DNA of 14,353 nucleotides, taken from NCBI GenBank assembly GCA_003644175.1, contig QNBS01000021.1, forward strand, positions 1 to 14,353. Direction: 5' to 3'. The translations under genes and the position numbers were made by a program. The notes beneath the pieces are model-generated. The model saw only the letters and a program-made list of their open reading frames with translations. It had not been told where the DNA came from and ran no database searches. This DNA is from Planctomycetota bacterium (lineage in GTDB: Bacteria; Planctomycetota; Phycisphaerae; Sedimentisphaerales; Anaerohalosphaeraceae). Shown here in pieces: positions 1 to 10,353 of the stretch; the first letter of the stretch is position 1, and each line of letters opens with the position of its first letter.

Positions 1-2951
<2,951 letters not shown>

Positions 2952-3022
2952 CGCAGCCGGTGTCGAAGAAGCCGATAGCAAAAGGTTGGATTTATTGACG
3001 GTTAATCGGAGTTGGTCATAAA

Positions 3023-6000
3023 ATGGTAGAATCGATTTACGATCGCATTAACGATTATGGTTCGGTAAAGATATCGCTGGCGAGCCCGACTGATATACGA
3101 AGCTGGTCTTTCGGCGAGGTGCGCAAGCCCGAAACGATCAATTACCGAACGTACAGGCCGGAGAAAGACGGCCTGTTCTGCGAGCGGATTTTTGGGCCGG
3201 AGCGAGACTGGGAATGCGCTTGCGGCAAGTACAAAGGGACCAAGTTCAAAGGCATTATCTGCGATCGCTGCGGCGTAAAGGTAACCCACAGCCGGGTCCG
3301 TCGCAAACGGATGGGGCACATTAACCTGGCGGCGCCCGTTGTGCACATCTGGTTTTTCAAGGCTCTGCCAAGTCGCCTGAGTACGCTTATCGGAATGAAG
3401 ACGTCGCACCTTGAGAAGGTCATTTACTTCCAGGATTACGTCGTGACCGACCCGGGACAAAGCCCGCTCCTTGCCAAACAACTGCTGACAGAGGACGAAT
3501 ACCGCGAGGCGTGCAACAAGTACGGTAACTGCTTCCGCGCGCTGATGGGCGCCGAAGCCGTAAAAGAGTTGCTGAACAGGCTTAATCTTGACGAGCTCAG
3601 TGCCGAACTTCGTCTGGCCGTCACCAAAACCTCCAGCAAACAGAAGATCAAGGATCTGACCAAGCGGCTCAAGATCGTTAACAGTGTTCGCCACAGCGCC
3701 AACAAGGCGGAATGGATGATACTCGAGGTGGCCCCGGTAATCCCGCCGGATCTGCGCCCGCTGGTCATGCTGGAAAGCGGCAACTTCGCAACGAGCGATC
3801 TCAACGACCTCTATCGAAGAATTATCAACCGCAACAATCGCCTCAAAAAGCTCATCGATTTGAACGCGCCTGAAGTGATTATTCGCAATGAAAAGCGCAT
3901 GCTTCAGCAGGCGGTGGATTCGCTTCTGGACAACGGCAGATGCCGACGTCCGGTTCTGGGCAGCAACAATCGACCGCTGAAAAGCCTGACGGACATGATC
4001 AAAGGCAAGCAGGGTCGTTTCCGTGAAAACCTGCTGGGCAAACGTGTGGACTACTCGGCCCGTTCGGTTATCGTTGTCGGTCCGAGTCTGAAACTGCATC
4101 AATGCGGCCTTCCCAAGAAGATTGCACTGGAGCTTTACCAGCCGTTTATAATCCGAAAGCTCAAGGACCGCGGTCTCGCCGACACGATCAAGAGCGCCAA
4201 GAGAATGCTCGAGCGCAGAGAAGAGCACGTGTGGGATATCCTGGAAGAGGCGATACATCAGCACCCTGTGCTTTTGAATCGCGCTCCGACGCTTCACCGC
4301 ATGGGGATTCAGGCATTTGAACCGGTACTGGTCGAAGGGAATGCAATCATGTTGCATCCGCTCGTTTGCCAGGGATTCAATGCAGACTTTGACGGAGACC
4401 AGATGGCCGTCCATTTGCCCTTGAGCATCGAGGCTCAGGTGGAGGCGCATATTCTGATGCTGTCGACAAACAGCATTTTCTCGCCACAGAGCGGCGCGCC
4501 GATGCTCGGGCCTTCGCAGGACATGGTCCTCGGCAATTACTATATCACATGCATGCGCCCGAATCAGAAGGGCGAGGGGATGATCTTCAGGGATGCTTGT
4601 GAGGCGATAACGGCCTATGAAATGGGGAAAGTCAACGTGCACGCCAGGGTAAAAGTTCGTTTGCCGGCCGATAAGGTGATAGTTGCCGACTCCGGCAAGA
4701 GCGTCGGCGGGGTGATAGAGACGACGCCGGGCAGGTGCCTGTTTAACGACATCCTCGACGAGCGGATGCCTTTCTACAATATGCTGATGAACAAGAAGAA
4801 ACTGGGCATGGTTATTCAGGATTGTTATGAAATCACCGGCGGCGGACCGACTATCGATCTGCTTGACGATATTAAGGATCTGGGCTTCAAACAGGCGACA
4901 TTAGCGGGATTGAGTTTCGGCATAAAGGACTTGCGTATTCCCAAAGAGAAGCAGGATATTATCGAGAAGACACAGAAGCGTGTTGACCGTGTTCAAAAGA
5001 ACTATCAAAGCGGCGTGCTCACCGAGGGCGAGCGCTACAATCAGGTCGTCGACGCCTGGACCCACGCCCGCGTGATGGTGACCGGCGCCATGATGAACGC
5101 CATGCAGAATGATATACGGGACGGTACGCCGTATCTGAACCCCATCTGGGTCATGCGTGATTCGGGCGCCCGCGGCAGCGTTGATCAGATTCAGCAGTTG
5201 GCCGGTATGCGCGCCTTGATGGCCAAGCCCAGCGGCGAGATCATCGAGACGCCGATCAGGTCCAACTTCCGCGAAGGGCTCAATGTGCTGGAGTACTTCA
5301 GTTCGACGCACGGCGCCCGAAAGGGTCTGGCCGACACCGCGCTGAAGACGGCCGATTCGGGATACCTGACACGAAAACTTGCCGATGTCGCGCAGAACGT
5401 GATGATTACACAGGTTGACTGTTCAACGCTCCAGGGGATAACCAAGACGACGGTTTACAAGGGTGAGACGGTGGACGTTCCACTGAGGCAGTTAATCATC
5501 GGCCGGACGGCAAGGGACAACATTCGCAATCCGATCGCCGATGAGATGATCGTTTATGAGAATGAAGTGATCACGCCCGATGCCGCCGAGAAGATCGAGC
5601 AGTTGGGACTTGATTCGATTCGGGTTCGCAGTGCGCTTACCTGTGAAAGTGAAATGGGCATCTGCGCAAAATGCTACGGCTGGGATTTGAGCACCGGCAG
5701 GCTTGCCGAGGAAGGTCTTGCCGTCGGCATTATCGCCGCCCAGTCAATCGGGGAGCCGGGAACACAACTCACCATGCGGACCTTCCATACGGGAGGCATT
5801 GCAGAGATTACGATTCTGGAGTCCGAACGGATGGCGCCGCGAGCGGCTTTTGTCAAGTACGAAAACCTGAATGTCGTGCCCGATCCTGATGCGCAGGGAG
5901 CTTCCAGGGATGAAAAATCCCGGTCGGATGCTTCAGACGAGAAGGAAGATGCCACAAAAAAGAGACCTGCCACATCAAAGGGTATTGTGTTGAAGCGCAG

Positions 6001-7363
6001 CGGGGAGATGCTGCTTGTTGATGATAAGGGGCGCGAGCTTGACCGGTTCAAAGTCCCCTATGGCGCTATTACCCAGGTGGAGGACGGCCAGTTTGTCGAG
6101 AAAGGTAAAAAACTTTATTCATGGGACCCCCACAGGGTGCCTATCCTGGCGGAAGTCTCGGGCCTTGTGCGGCTCGTCGATGTTCTCGAAGGTGAGACAA
6201 TGCGGGTCGAAGAGGAACGCAAGGGGCAGATGGGACGGCCGGTGGTTATTGAGCACAAGGGAGATAAGCATCCGCAGGTCATTATCGAAGACGGCGAGGG
6301 CAAGATCCTTGACGTTCACTATCTGCCCGCCAAGGCGCGAATCGAAGTCGATGAGGGGCAGGAAGTCGAAGCCGGCAAGTTGTTGGCTCGCCTGCCGAGA
6401 GGCACCGGCGGGACGCAGGACATTACCGGCGGTCTGCCGCGTGTTACGGAAATTTTCGAGGCGCGCAAGCCAAAGGATCCGGCGGCGATGGCGGAGATCA
6501 GCGGCATTGTGGAACTGAAGAGTGATAAGCGCCGCGGCAAGATGACCATCACCATTCGCAGCGAAAGCGGGATGGAAAAAGAACACCACGTACCGCGAGA
6601 CAGGCATCTGAACTTCCATACGGGCGACCGGGTCGACGCCGGTGAAGCGCTGACCGACGGCCCGCTTGTTCCGCATGATATCCTGCGAATCAAGGGCGAA
6701 GAGTCGCTGCAGCGGTATCTGCTGCGGGAGATTCAGAACGTGTATCGGGCCCAAAGTGTGAATATCAGCGACAAGCACATCGAAATCATTGTTGCCCAGA
6801 TGATGCACAAGGTCGAGATCGAGTCGGTCGGCGACAGCAACTTCCTGCCCGGCGAGATCGTCGACAAGCTGGTATTCCGCAGTGCCAATGAGGAACTCGG
6901 CAGGAGTGTTCGGATAACGGATACGGGCGATACGGACCTGGCGGTGGATCAGGTTATTACGAAGAAGGAACTCGAAGCGGCCAACGAAAAGGTCGAGGTT
7001 TTGGGCGGAACGCCCGCCAAGGGCAAAAAGCCGCGTCCGGCTTCGGCAAATACATTGCTGTTGGGGATCACCAAGGCCTCGCTGCAGTCGGAGAGTTTCA
7101 TTTCCGCGGCGAGTTTCCAGGAAACCACGAAGGTGTTGACAGAGGCGTCCTTGTCCGGTAAAGTGGATAATTTGCGGGGCTTGAAAGAAAACGTAATCCT
7201 CGGGCATCTGATTCCCGCAGGAACGGCATTTAAGCCCCATCTGGAATTGCGAGTCAAACACCTGGTCGAGCCGCCGGTGCCCAAACAGCTTGAAGAACTC
7301 AGAGAGGCCAAAGAAGCCGAAGCGGCGGCAGAGCAGGCTGTCAAGGCCGCATTGGGGCTGTAA
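3023..7363 (+). CDS. rpoC: RNA polymerase subunit beta'
   Basis: This is the catalytic beta' subunit of RNA polymerase, complete at 1,446 residues. The N-terminal zinc site is C65, C67, C80 and C83. The catalytic Mg-binding loop NADFDGD is at 453-459, with D455, D457 and D459. The bridge helix lies around 715-741. The second zinc site is C800, C874, C881 and C884. The trigger loop, with the MRTFH motif, is at about 918-922. About 206 residues are inserted between HTGG (ending at 925) and the DITGGLPR motif (starting at 1133), equivalent to the SI3 insertion of Escherichia coli and absent in Bacillus. The C-terminal clamp segment is intact, followed by a charged Ala/Glu-rich tail. The ATG at 3023 has a CGGAG ribosome-binding site at 3007-3011, slightly far upstream. 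The gene follows rpoB in the same direction and precedes rpsL by 52 bases. Confidence 0.99.
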   Translation: MVESIYDRINDYGSVKISLASPTDIRSWSFGEVRKPETINYRTYRPEKDGLFCERIFGPERDWECACGKYKGTKFKGIICDRCGVKVTHSRVRRKRMGHINLAAPVVHIWFFKALPSRLSTLIGMKTSHLEKVIYFQDYVVTDPGQSPLLAKQLLTEDEYREACNKYGNCFRALMGAEAVKELLNRLNLDELSAELRLAVTKTSSKQKIKDLTKRLKIVNSVRHSANKAEWMILEVAPVIPPDLRPLVMLESGNFATSDLNDLYRRIINRNNRLKKLIDLNAPEVIIRNEKRMLQQAVDSLLDNGRCRRPVLGSNNRPLKSLTDMIKGKQGRFRENLLGKRVDYSARSVIVVGPSLKLHQCGLPKKIALELYQPFIIRKLKDRGLADTIKSAKRMLERREEHVWDILEEAIHQHPVLLNRAPTLHRMGIQAFEPVLVEGNAIMLHPLVCQGFNADFDGDQMAVHLPLSIEAQVEAHILMLSTNSIFSPQSGAPMLGPSQDMVLGNYYITCMRPNQKGEGMIFRDACEAITAYEMGKVNVHARVKVRLPADKVIVADSGKSVGGVIETTPGRCLFNDILDERMPFYNMLMNKKKLGMVIQDCYEITGGGPTIDLLDDIKDLGFKQATLAGLSFGIKDLRIPKEKQDIIEKTQKRVDRVQKNYQSGVLTEGERYNQVVDAWTHARVMVTGAMMNAMQNDIRDGTPYLNPIWVMRDSGARGSVDQIQQLAGMRALMAKPSGEIIETPIRSNFREGLNVLEYFSSTHGARKGLADTALKTADSGYLTRKLADVAQNVMITQVDCSTLQGITKTTVYKGETVDVPLRQLIIGRTARDNIRNPIADEMIVYENEVITPDAAEKIEQLGLDSIRVRSALTCESEMGICAKCYGWDLSTGRLAEEGLAVGIIAAQSIGEPGTQLTMRTFHTGGIAEITILESERMAPRAAFVKYENLNVVPDPDAQGASRDEKSRSDASDEKEDATKKRPATSKGIVLKRSGEMLLVDDKGRELDRFKVPYGAITQVEDGQFVEKGKKLYSWDPHRVPILAEVSGLVRLVDVLEGETMRVEEERKGQMGRPVVIEHKGDKHPQVIIEDGEGKILDVHYLPAKARIEVDEGQEVEAGKLLARLPRGTGGTQDITGGLPRVTEIFEARKPKDPAAMAEISGIVELKSDKRRGKMTITIRSESGMEKEHHVPRDRHLNFHTGDRVDAGEALTDGPLVPHDILRIKGEESLQRYLLREIQNVYRAQSVNISDKHIEIIVAQMMHKVEIESVGDSNFLPGEIVDKLVFRSANEELGRSVRITDTGDTDLAVDQVITKKELEAANEKVEVLGGTPAKGKKPRPASANTLLLGITKASLQSESFISAASFQETTKVLTEASLSGKVDNLRGLKENVILGHLIPAGTAFKPHLELRVKHLVEPPVPKQLEELREAKEAEAAAEQAVKAALGL

Positions 7364-7415
7364 TGATGCGGTTGTCGGGCAAAGAGATAATTGAGATTGT
7401 TCATTTGGAGAAGTT

Positions 7416-7781
7416 ATGCCGACTATCAATCAATTGGTGCGGAAGGGAAGAAGAAAGAAGGGTAAAAAGCGTATTTCGGATATTACCGGATGCCCGCAGA
7501 AAAGGGGTGTCTGTCTGATTGTAAGAACGCAGACGCCCAAGAAGCCGAATTCCGCCTTGCGCAAGATCGCTCGTGTACGACTTACCAACGGCAAGGAAGT
7601 CACTGCGTACATACCCGGTATCGATCATAATCTGCAGGAGCACAGCACAGTATTGATCCGCGGCGGCAGGGTGCGGGACCTGCCGGGCGTGCGGTATCAC
7701 ATCGTTCGCGGTGTTCTCGATACAGCCGGTGTCGGCGGTCGCAGACAGGGCCGAAGCAAGTACGGCGCCAAAAAGTCTTAG
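7416..7781 (+). CDS. rpsL: 30S ribosomal protein S12
   Basis: Ribosomal protein S12 of the 30S decoding centre, 121 residues (the family usually has 123-137). The [11 protein letters not shown] segment and the NLQEHS and RDLPGVRYH segments are all present. The residue matching E. coli K43 is lysine (K42 here), the streptomycin-sensitive state. The aspartate before LPGVRYH, the site methylthiolated in E. coli, is kept. The N-terminal extension is unusually rich in Lys/Arg. The ATG is preceded by GGAG at 7407-7410 with good spacing. The gene is first in the str-type cluster, 52 bases after rpoC and 67 bases before rpsG, and is probably cotranscribed with both. A small CGGC/GCCG hairpin followed by T-rich sequence lies just after its stop; it is too weak to call a terminator. 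Confidence 0.98.
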   Translation: MPTINQLVRKGRRKKGKKRISDITGCPQKRGVCLIVRTQTPKKPNSALRKIARVRLTNGKEVTAYIPGIDHNLQEHSTVLIRGGRVRDLPGVRYHIVRGVLDTAGVGGRRQGRSKYGAKKS

Positions 7782-7848
7782 GGTCGGCCTATGCCGGGCG
7801 TTTGTGTTTTTGAATCGTGAGGAATAAATAAGGTAAACAGGTGTACTA

Positions 7849-8322
7849 ATGGCGAAGAAGTTTACGGCATCGAGTTGGCAGTTGAAGCCCGATGCGAAAT
7901 ACAACAGCAAGCTGGTGGCCAAATTTGTCAATTGCCTGATGTTGGACGGCAAGAAGAGCATCGCTTTTAAGGTTTTCTATGATGCGATGGACATTATCGC
8001 CGGGCGGATCAAGGATACGCCGCCGCTGGAAGTCTTCGAGCAGGCTATAGCCAACGTCAAGCCCATGCTTGAGGTTCGCAGCAAGCGTGTCGGCGGCGCC
8101 AGTTATCAGGTTCCGATGCAGGTCAGACCCAGGCGTCAGCAGTCTCTTGGATTTCGCTGGATTCTGGCCGCCGCCCGAGGCAAGAAGGGAAAACCGATGA
8201 GCGTTCGCCTGGCTTCTGAGTTGATGGATGCTTATCGAAAGGAAGGCGCAGCCATGACGACTCGTGAAAACGTACACAGGATGGCCGAAGCCAACAAGGC
8301 ATTTGCTCATTTTGCATGGTAA
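7849..8322 (+). CDS. rpsG: 30S ribosomal protein S7
   Basis: Ribosomal protein S7, which binds the 3' major domain of 16S rRNA and nucleates assembly of the 30S head. The 157-residue length is typical. Conserved features are the [12 protein letters not shown] segment, the [15 protein letters not shown] motif in the middle, RWIL, and a C-terminal half ending in [11 protein letters not shown]. The start ATG at 7849 gives the standard N-terminus; only a weak purine-rich AGGTG lies upstream. In E. coli S7 represses its own operon by binding the rpsL-rpsG intergenic RNA; whether the 67-base spacer does so here cannot be told. A strong intrinsic terminator begins 15 bases after the stop, so this looks like the end of the transcription unit, instead of reading directly into fusA as in the classical str operon. 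Confidence 0.98.
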   Translation: MAKKFTASSWQLKPDAKYNSKLVAKFVNCLMLDGKKSIAFKVFYDAMDIIAGRIKDTPPLEVFEQAIANVKPMLEVRSKRVGGASYQVPMQVRPRRQQSLGFRWILAAARGKKGKPMSVRLASELMDAYRKEGAAMTTRENVHRMAEANKAFAHFAW

Positions 8323-8336
8323 TTTTCCGCTGTTAT

Positions 8337-8377
8337 CTGCCACGGTTGTAGACGCAAACGACCGTGGCAGTTTTTTT
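8337..8377 (+). terminator. Rho-independent terminator after rpsG
   Basis: A perfect 10-bp stem, CTGCCACGGT (8337-8346) with ACCGTGGCAG (8361-8370), is followed at once by seven Ts (8371-8377). The stem can extend by three pairs including one G-T pair, leaving an 8-base loop. This is a canonical intrinsic terminator. It separates rpsL-rpsG from the accessory gene pair and fusA downstream. Confidence 0.93.
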
Positions 8378-8448
8378 GCAGCAACAGTCCAGTGTTGCCG
8401 GGAAATCGAGATACGGAACTTGTTATCCAGTCGCCCGTGAGCGTCAGG

Positions 8449-8455
8449 TGAGCAA
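8449..8455 (+). repeat. TGAGCAA, left copy of possible direct repeat flanking the module
   Basis: TGAGCAA here matches TGAGCAA at 10347-10353, directly before the fusA start codon. The two copies bracket the accessory gene pair with its ribosome-binding site. Seven bases can match by chance over intervals of this size, so a role as insertion footprint is only suggestive. Confidence 0.3.
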
Positions 8456-8464
8456 GCGAATAAA

Positions 8465-8469
8465 AGGAG
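8465..8469 (+). promoter_or_regulatory. Ribosome-binding site deciding the ATPase start
   Basis: AGGAG ends 7 bases before the ATG at 8477, which is ideal spacing. It ends only one base before the alternative in-frame TTG at 8471, which is too close. This fixes the start at 8477. Confidence 0.8.
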
Positions 8470-8476
8470 CTTGCCA

Positions 8477-9658
8477 ATGGAAGCTTATTACAGGTTGCCT
8501 TCAATCAGAGTGCAAGGATACCGTCCTTTTGATGACATTACCTTCAGCCTTCGTCCATTGCAGGTTATTGTCGGCGCCAATGGGTCGGGAAAATCAAGCT
8601 TGTTTGAGTTTCTCAAATTCATTCGGGATGCCTGTTACCAGGAGATTCCACCTGAGATTGTAGCAGGGACGATAGGGCAGCAAATTTTCCATAAACCCGG
8701 GCCTGATAAATTCTGGTGGAGTGCAGAGATTGATATTCGTGCAGGTGTGCCCTTGTATTATCAGGGACAACTGATGGGGCCCGTCGGATCGACGAAAATA
8801 GTATTTGAGAGGGTCATTACGAAAAAGCCATTACATGCGGATTACAAAACGGGCTACAAGTTTCTCGATCTAAGGAATGGGAAAGGCGTGGTTAGAGATC
8901 CTAAAGAGAAGCGATTCAGGAGAAAAGAGTGGGATTTGAAGAAACCAAATCAGTTGGGGCTTGGTGCAATCACAGATTCATCTCTGTTCACACTGTTTAA
9001 TCTTAGAGAATATATCCGAGGATGGCGCTTCTATAATTCCTTCAATATCAACAATGAGAGAATCAGAAAGTCTGTTGCCACCAGCCAGGAACCGGTCTTG
9101 CATGAGGATGCCGGGAATTTGAGTGCAGTATTGTTTAATCTGATGACTGAGTATCCGGAAGGTTTCGAAGAACTGAAGCGTGTTATAAGATCGGCGATTC
9201 CGGGCTTCAGAGATTTGAATGTCAAGGCCAGGGGTGGGCCGGGCGAAGTCATTGCTTTTTGGCAAGAGAAGAGTATAGACACGGATTTGAGTTTGGCTGA
9301 TCTATCGGATGGCACATTGCGGTTCATTGCCTGGGCCACGTTGTGTGTGATGCCGGCTCCACCCACTTTGATTTGTATTGATGAGCCGGATCAGGGAGTT
9401 CATCCAAGAACATTGCCGATTCTCGCAGGTCTTTTTGAGAAAGCTTCAGAAAGAACGCAGATAGTCCTGGCCACGCACTCATCGTATTTTCTTACACAAT
9501 TTGACATAGACAGAATTGCCGTGATGAAGAAATCGCTTGGCAAAAGCGAATTCATAAGAGTCAGTGACTCCCAGGCCCTCCTGGATAATCTTGAGGATTT
9601 CGGGAAAGATGAATTGGAGAAAATGCACCGCACTGACGAACTGGAGGGTATTTCGTGA
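8477..9658 (+). CDS. AAA_21/ABC-like ATPase of accessory two-gene module
   Basis: A 393-residue predicted cytoplasmic ATPase with an ABC/SMC-type head split by a middle region, as in AAA_21, OLD and RecF-like proteins. From the ATG at 8477, Walker A GANGSGKSS is at 33-41, the ABC-type signature LSDGTLR at 276-282, Walker B LICIDEPDQGVHP at 298-310 and the H-loop histidine H334 in LATHSSYF. The region from about 60 to 260 is the family-variable insertion. No nuclease domain is fused to it, so any effector activity is probably in the next gene. That gene starts inside this stop codon (GTGA overlap), indicating translational coupling and a shared complex or pathway. Sampled lines are more AT-rich than the ribosomal genes and AGA/AGG and TTG codons are more frequent, suggesting horizontal acquisition. 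No convincing promoter is visible. ATPase family: very likely. Defence role: inference only. Confidence 0.9.
   Translation: MEAYYRLPSIRVQGYRPFDDITFSLRPLQVIVGANGSGKSSLFEFLKFIRDACYQEIPPEIVAGTIGQQIFHKPGPDKFWWSAEIDIRAGVPLYYQGQLMGPVGSTKIVFERVITKKPLHADYKTGYKFLDLRNGKGVVRDPKEKRFRRKEWDLKKPNQLGLGAITDSSLFTLFNLREYIRGWRFYNSFNINNERIRKSVATSQEPVLHEDAGNLSAVLFNLMTEYPEGFEELKRVIRSAIPGFRDLNVKARGGPGEVIAFWQEKSIDTDLSLADLSDGTLRFIAWATLCVMPAPPTLICIDEPDQGVHPRTLPILAGLFEKASERTQIVLATHSSYFLTQFDIDRIAVMKKSLGKSEFIRVSDSQALLDNLEDFGKDELEKMHRTDELEGIS
9643..9647 (+). promoter_or_regulatory. Ribosome-binding site for the DUF4276-like gene
   Basis: GGAGG lies inside the last codons of the ATPase gene, 7 bases before the GTG at 9655. 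It supports the GTG start and the 4-base overlap. Confidence 0.75.
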
Positions 9659-10299
9659 GTGAGGTGTTCGTATATGTCGAGGGTCCGAGTGATCAGCTTG
9701 GTATGCGGGAGTTGCTTGCGGACATGATGGCTGAGGCTGAAAACAGGGGTAGCAGCCTGGATTTCTATCCGCTGGGAGGCAAGGATGCTTTGTTGCAAAA
9801 AGGTCCCGGCAAGGCGCTGAATATATTGAGAAATCGTCCAAACAGTTGGGTTTTTCTCGTGCCGGACCTGTATCCTGGCAATAAGTCTTTTGATCATGAA
9901 AGCTACGAGGAATTGAAGTCCGAGTTGTGCAGAAGATTCAAAACATTGCGCGATACGAAGAAGTGTAATTGTCGATTTGATGACCGCTTTTTTGTTCATT
10001 GTTTTAAGTACGATTTGGAGTCATTGCTCTTGGCGTCCGAAGATGTACTTCTGAGCAGACTGGGCAAGCGAAGATTCTCATTGTCATGGAAAAGACCCGT
10101 TGAAGATCAGAATCACACTAACCCACCAAAACGGATTGTTGAATCGCTTTTCGAAGATGCAGGTCTAAGATATAAAGGCACGTCGGACGTACCGTGGATT
10201 CTTAGTCGATCAAATCTCCAAGACCTTATGGCGGGATGTTCGCAGAACTTTAAGCCATTCATTGAAGATCTGCGTCGAGTTCTTGGAGTGGATGTTTAG
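9655..10299 (+). CDS. DUF4276-like protein, putative TOPRIM-type partner of the ATPase
   Basis: A 214-residue protein with no signal peptide or membrane segment. It resembles the DUF4276 family: an N-terminal strand ending in VEGPSD (E9, D13), a VPDLYPG strand-loop with D71, a HCFKYDLESLLL motif with H115 and E122, then NPPKR (157-160) and a C-terminal segment with RYKG and a conserved cysteine (C195). The VEG plus downstream Asp pattern is that of TOPRIM folds as in OLD, AriB (DUF4435) and RloB proteins, which suggests metal binding and possible nuclease activity. The fold is inferred; the motifs are seen. It starts on GTG, shares 4 bases with the ATPase stop and has its own GGAGG. Codon use matches the ATPase, so both probably arrived together. 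It could also be a regulator or sensor and not a nuclease. Confidence 0.8.
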   Translation: MSEVFVYVEGPSDQLGMRELLADMMAEAENRGSSLDFYPLGGKDALLQKGPGKALNILRNRPNSWVFLVPDLYPGNKSFDHESYEELKSELCRRFKTLRDTKKCNCRFDDRFFVHCFKYDLESLLLASEDVLLSRLGKRRFSLSWKRPVEDQNHTNPPKRIVESLFEDAGLRYKGTSDVPWILSRSNLQDLMAGCSQNFKPFIEDLRRVLGVDV

Positions 10300-10332
10300 G
10301 TTACGTTTCTCACAGAGTCAAGATGAGTACTC

Positions 10333-10348
10333 CAAATAAAGCTATTTG
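10333..10348 (+). repeat. Small inverted repeat just upstream of fusA
   Basis: CAAATA (10333-10338) and TATTTG (10343-10348) form a perfect 6-bp inverted repeat around AAGC, ending 5 bases before the fusA ATG. The palindrome GAGTACTC precedes it at 10325-10332. The stem is AT-rich and weak in RNA; a regulatory role is possible but unsupported. Confidence 0.35.
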
Positions 10349-10353
10349 AGCAA
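10347..10353 (+). repeat. TGAGCAA, right copy of possible direct repeat flanking the module
   Basis: Second copy of the heptamer at 8449-8455; it ends at the base before the fusA ATG. If the segment between the copies were removed, AGGTGA (8446-8451) would lie 4 bases before the fusA start. Confidence 0.3.

Noticed and set aside
2995..3023. TTGACG followed by ATAAAA as a promoter for rpoC
   Set aside because: The -10 box is poor and overlaps the rpoC start codon, so transcripts would start inside the gene.
3002..4642. 546-codon antisense open frame opposite rpoC
   Set aside because: It lies wholly against unmistakable rpoC coding sequence and has the His/Arg/Leu-rich composition of a reverse shadow; no family motif is seen.
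6119..7429. 436-codon antisense open frame opposite the end of rpoC
   Set aside because: Shadow of the GC-rich rpoC codons; no recognisable domains and no plausible translation signal.
8471..8476. TTG start for the ATPase two codons upstream
   Set aside because: It is only one base after AGGAG; ATG 8477 has proper 7-base spacing.
8364..8663. Plus-strand frame overlapping the terminator and the start of the ATPase
   Set aside because: It begins inside the terminator hairpin, has no ribosome-binding site and runs out of frame into the ATPase gene.
10136..10176. TATAAA in the DUF4276-like gene as a promoter for fusA
   Set aside because: No acceptable -35 box lies 16-18 bases upstream; TTGTTG at 10136 is too far.
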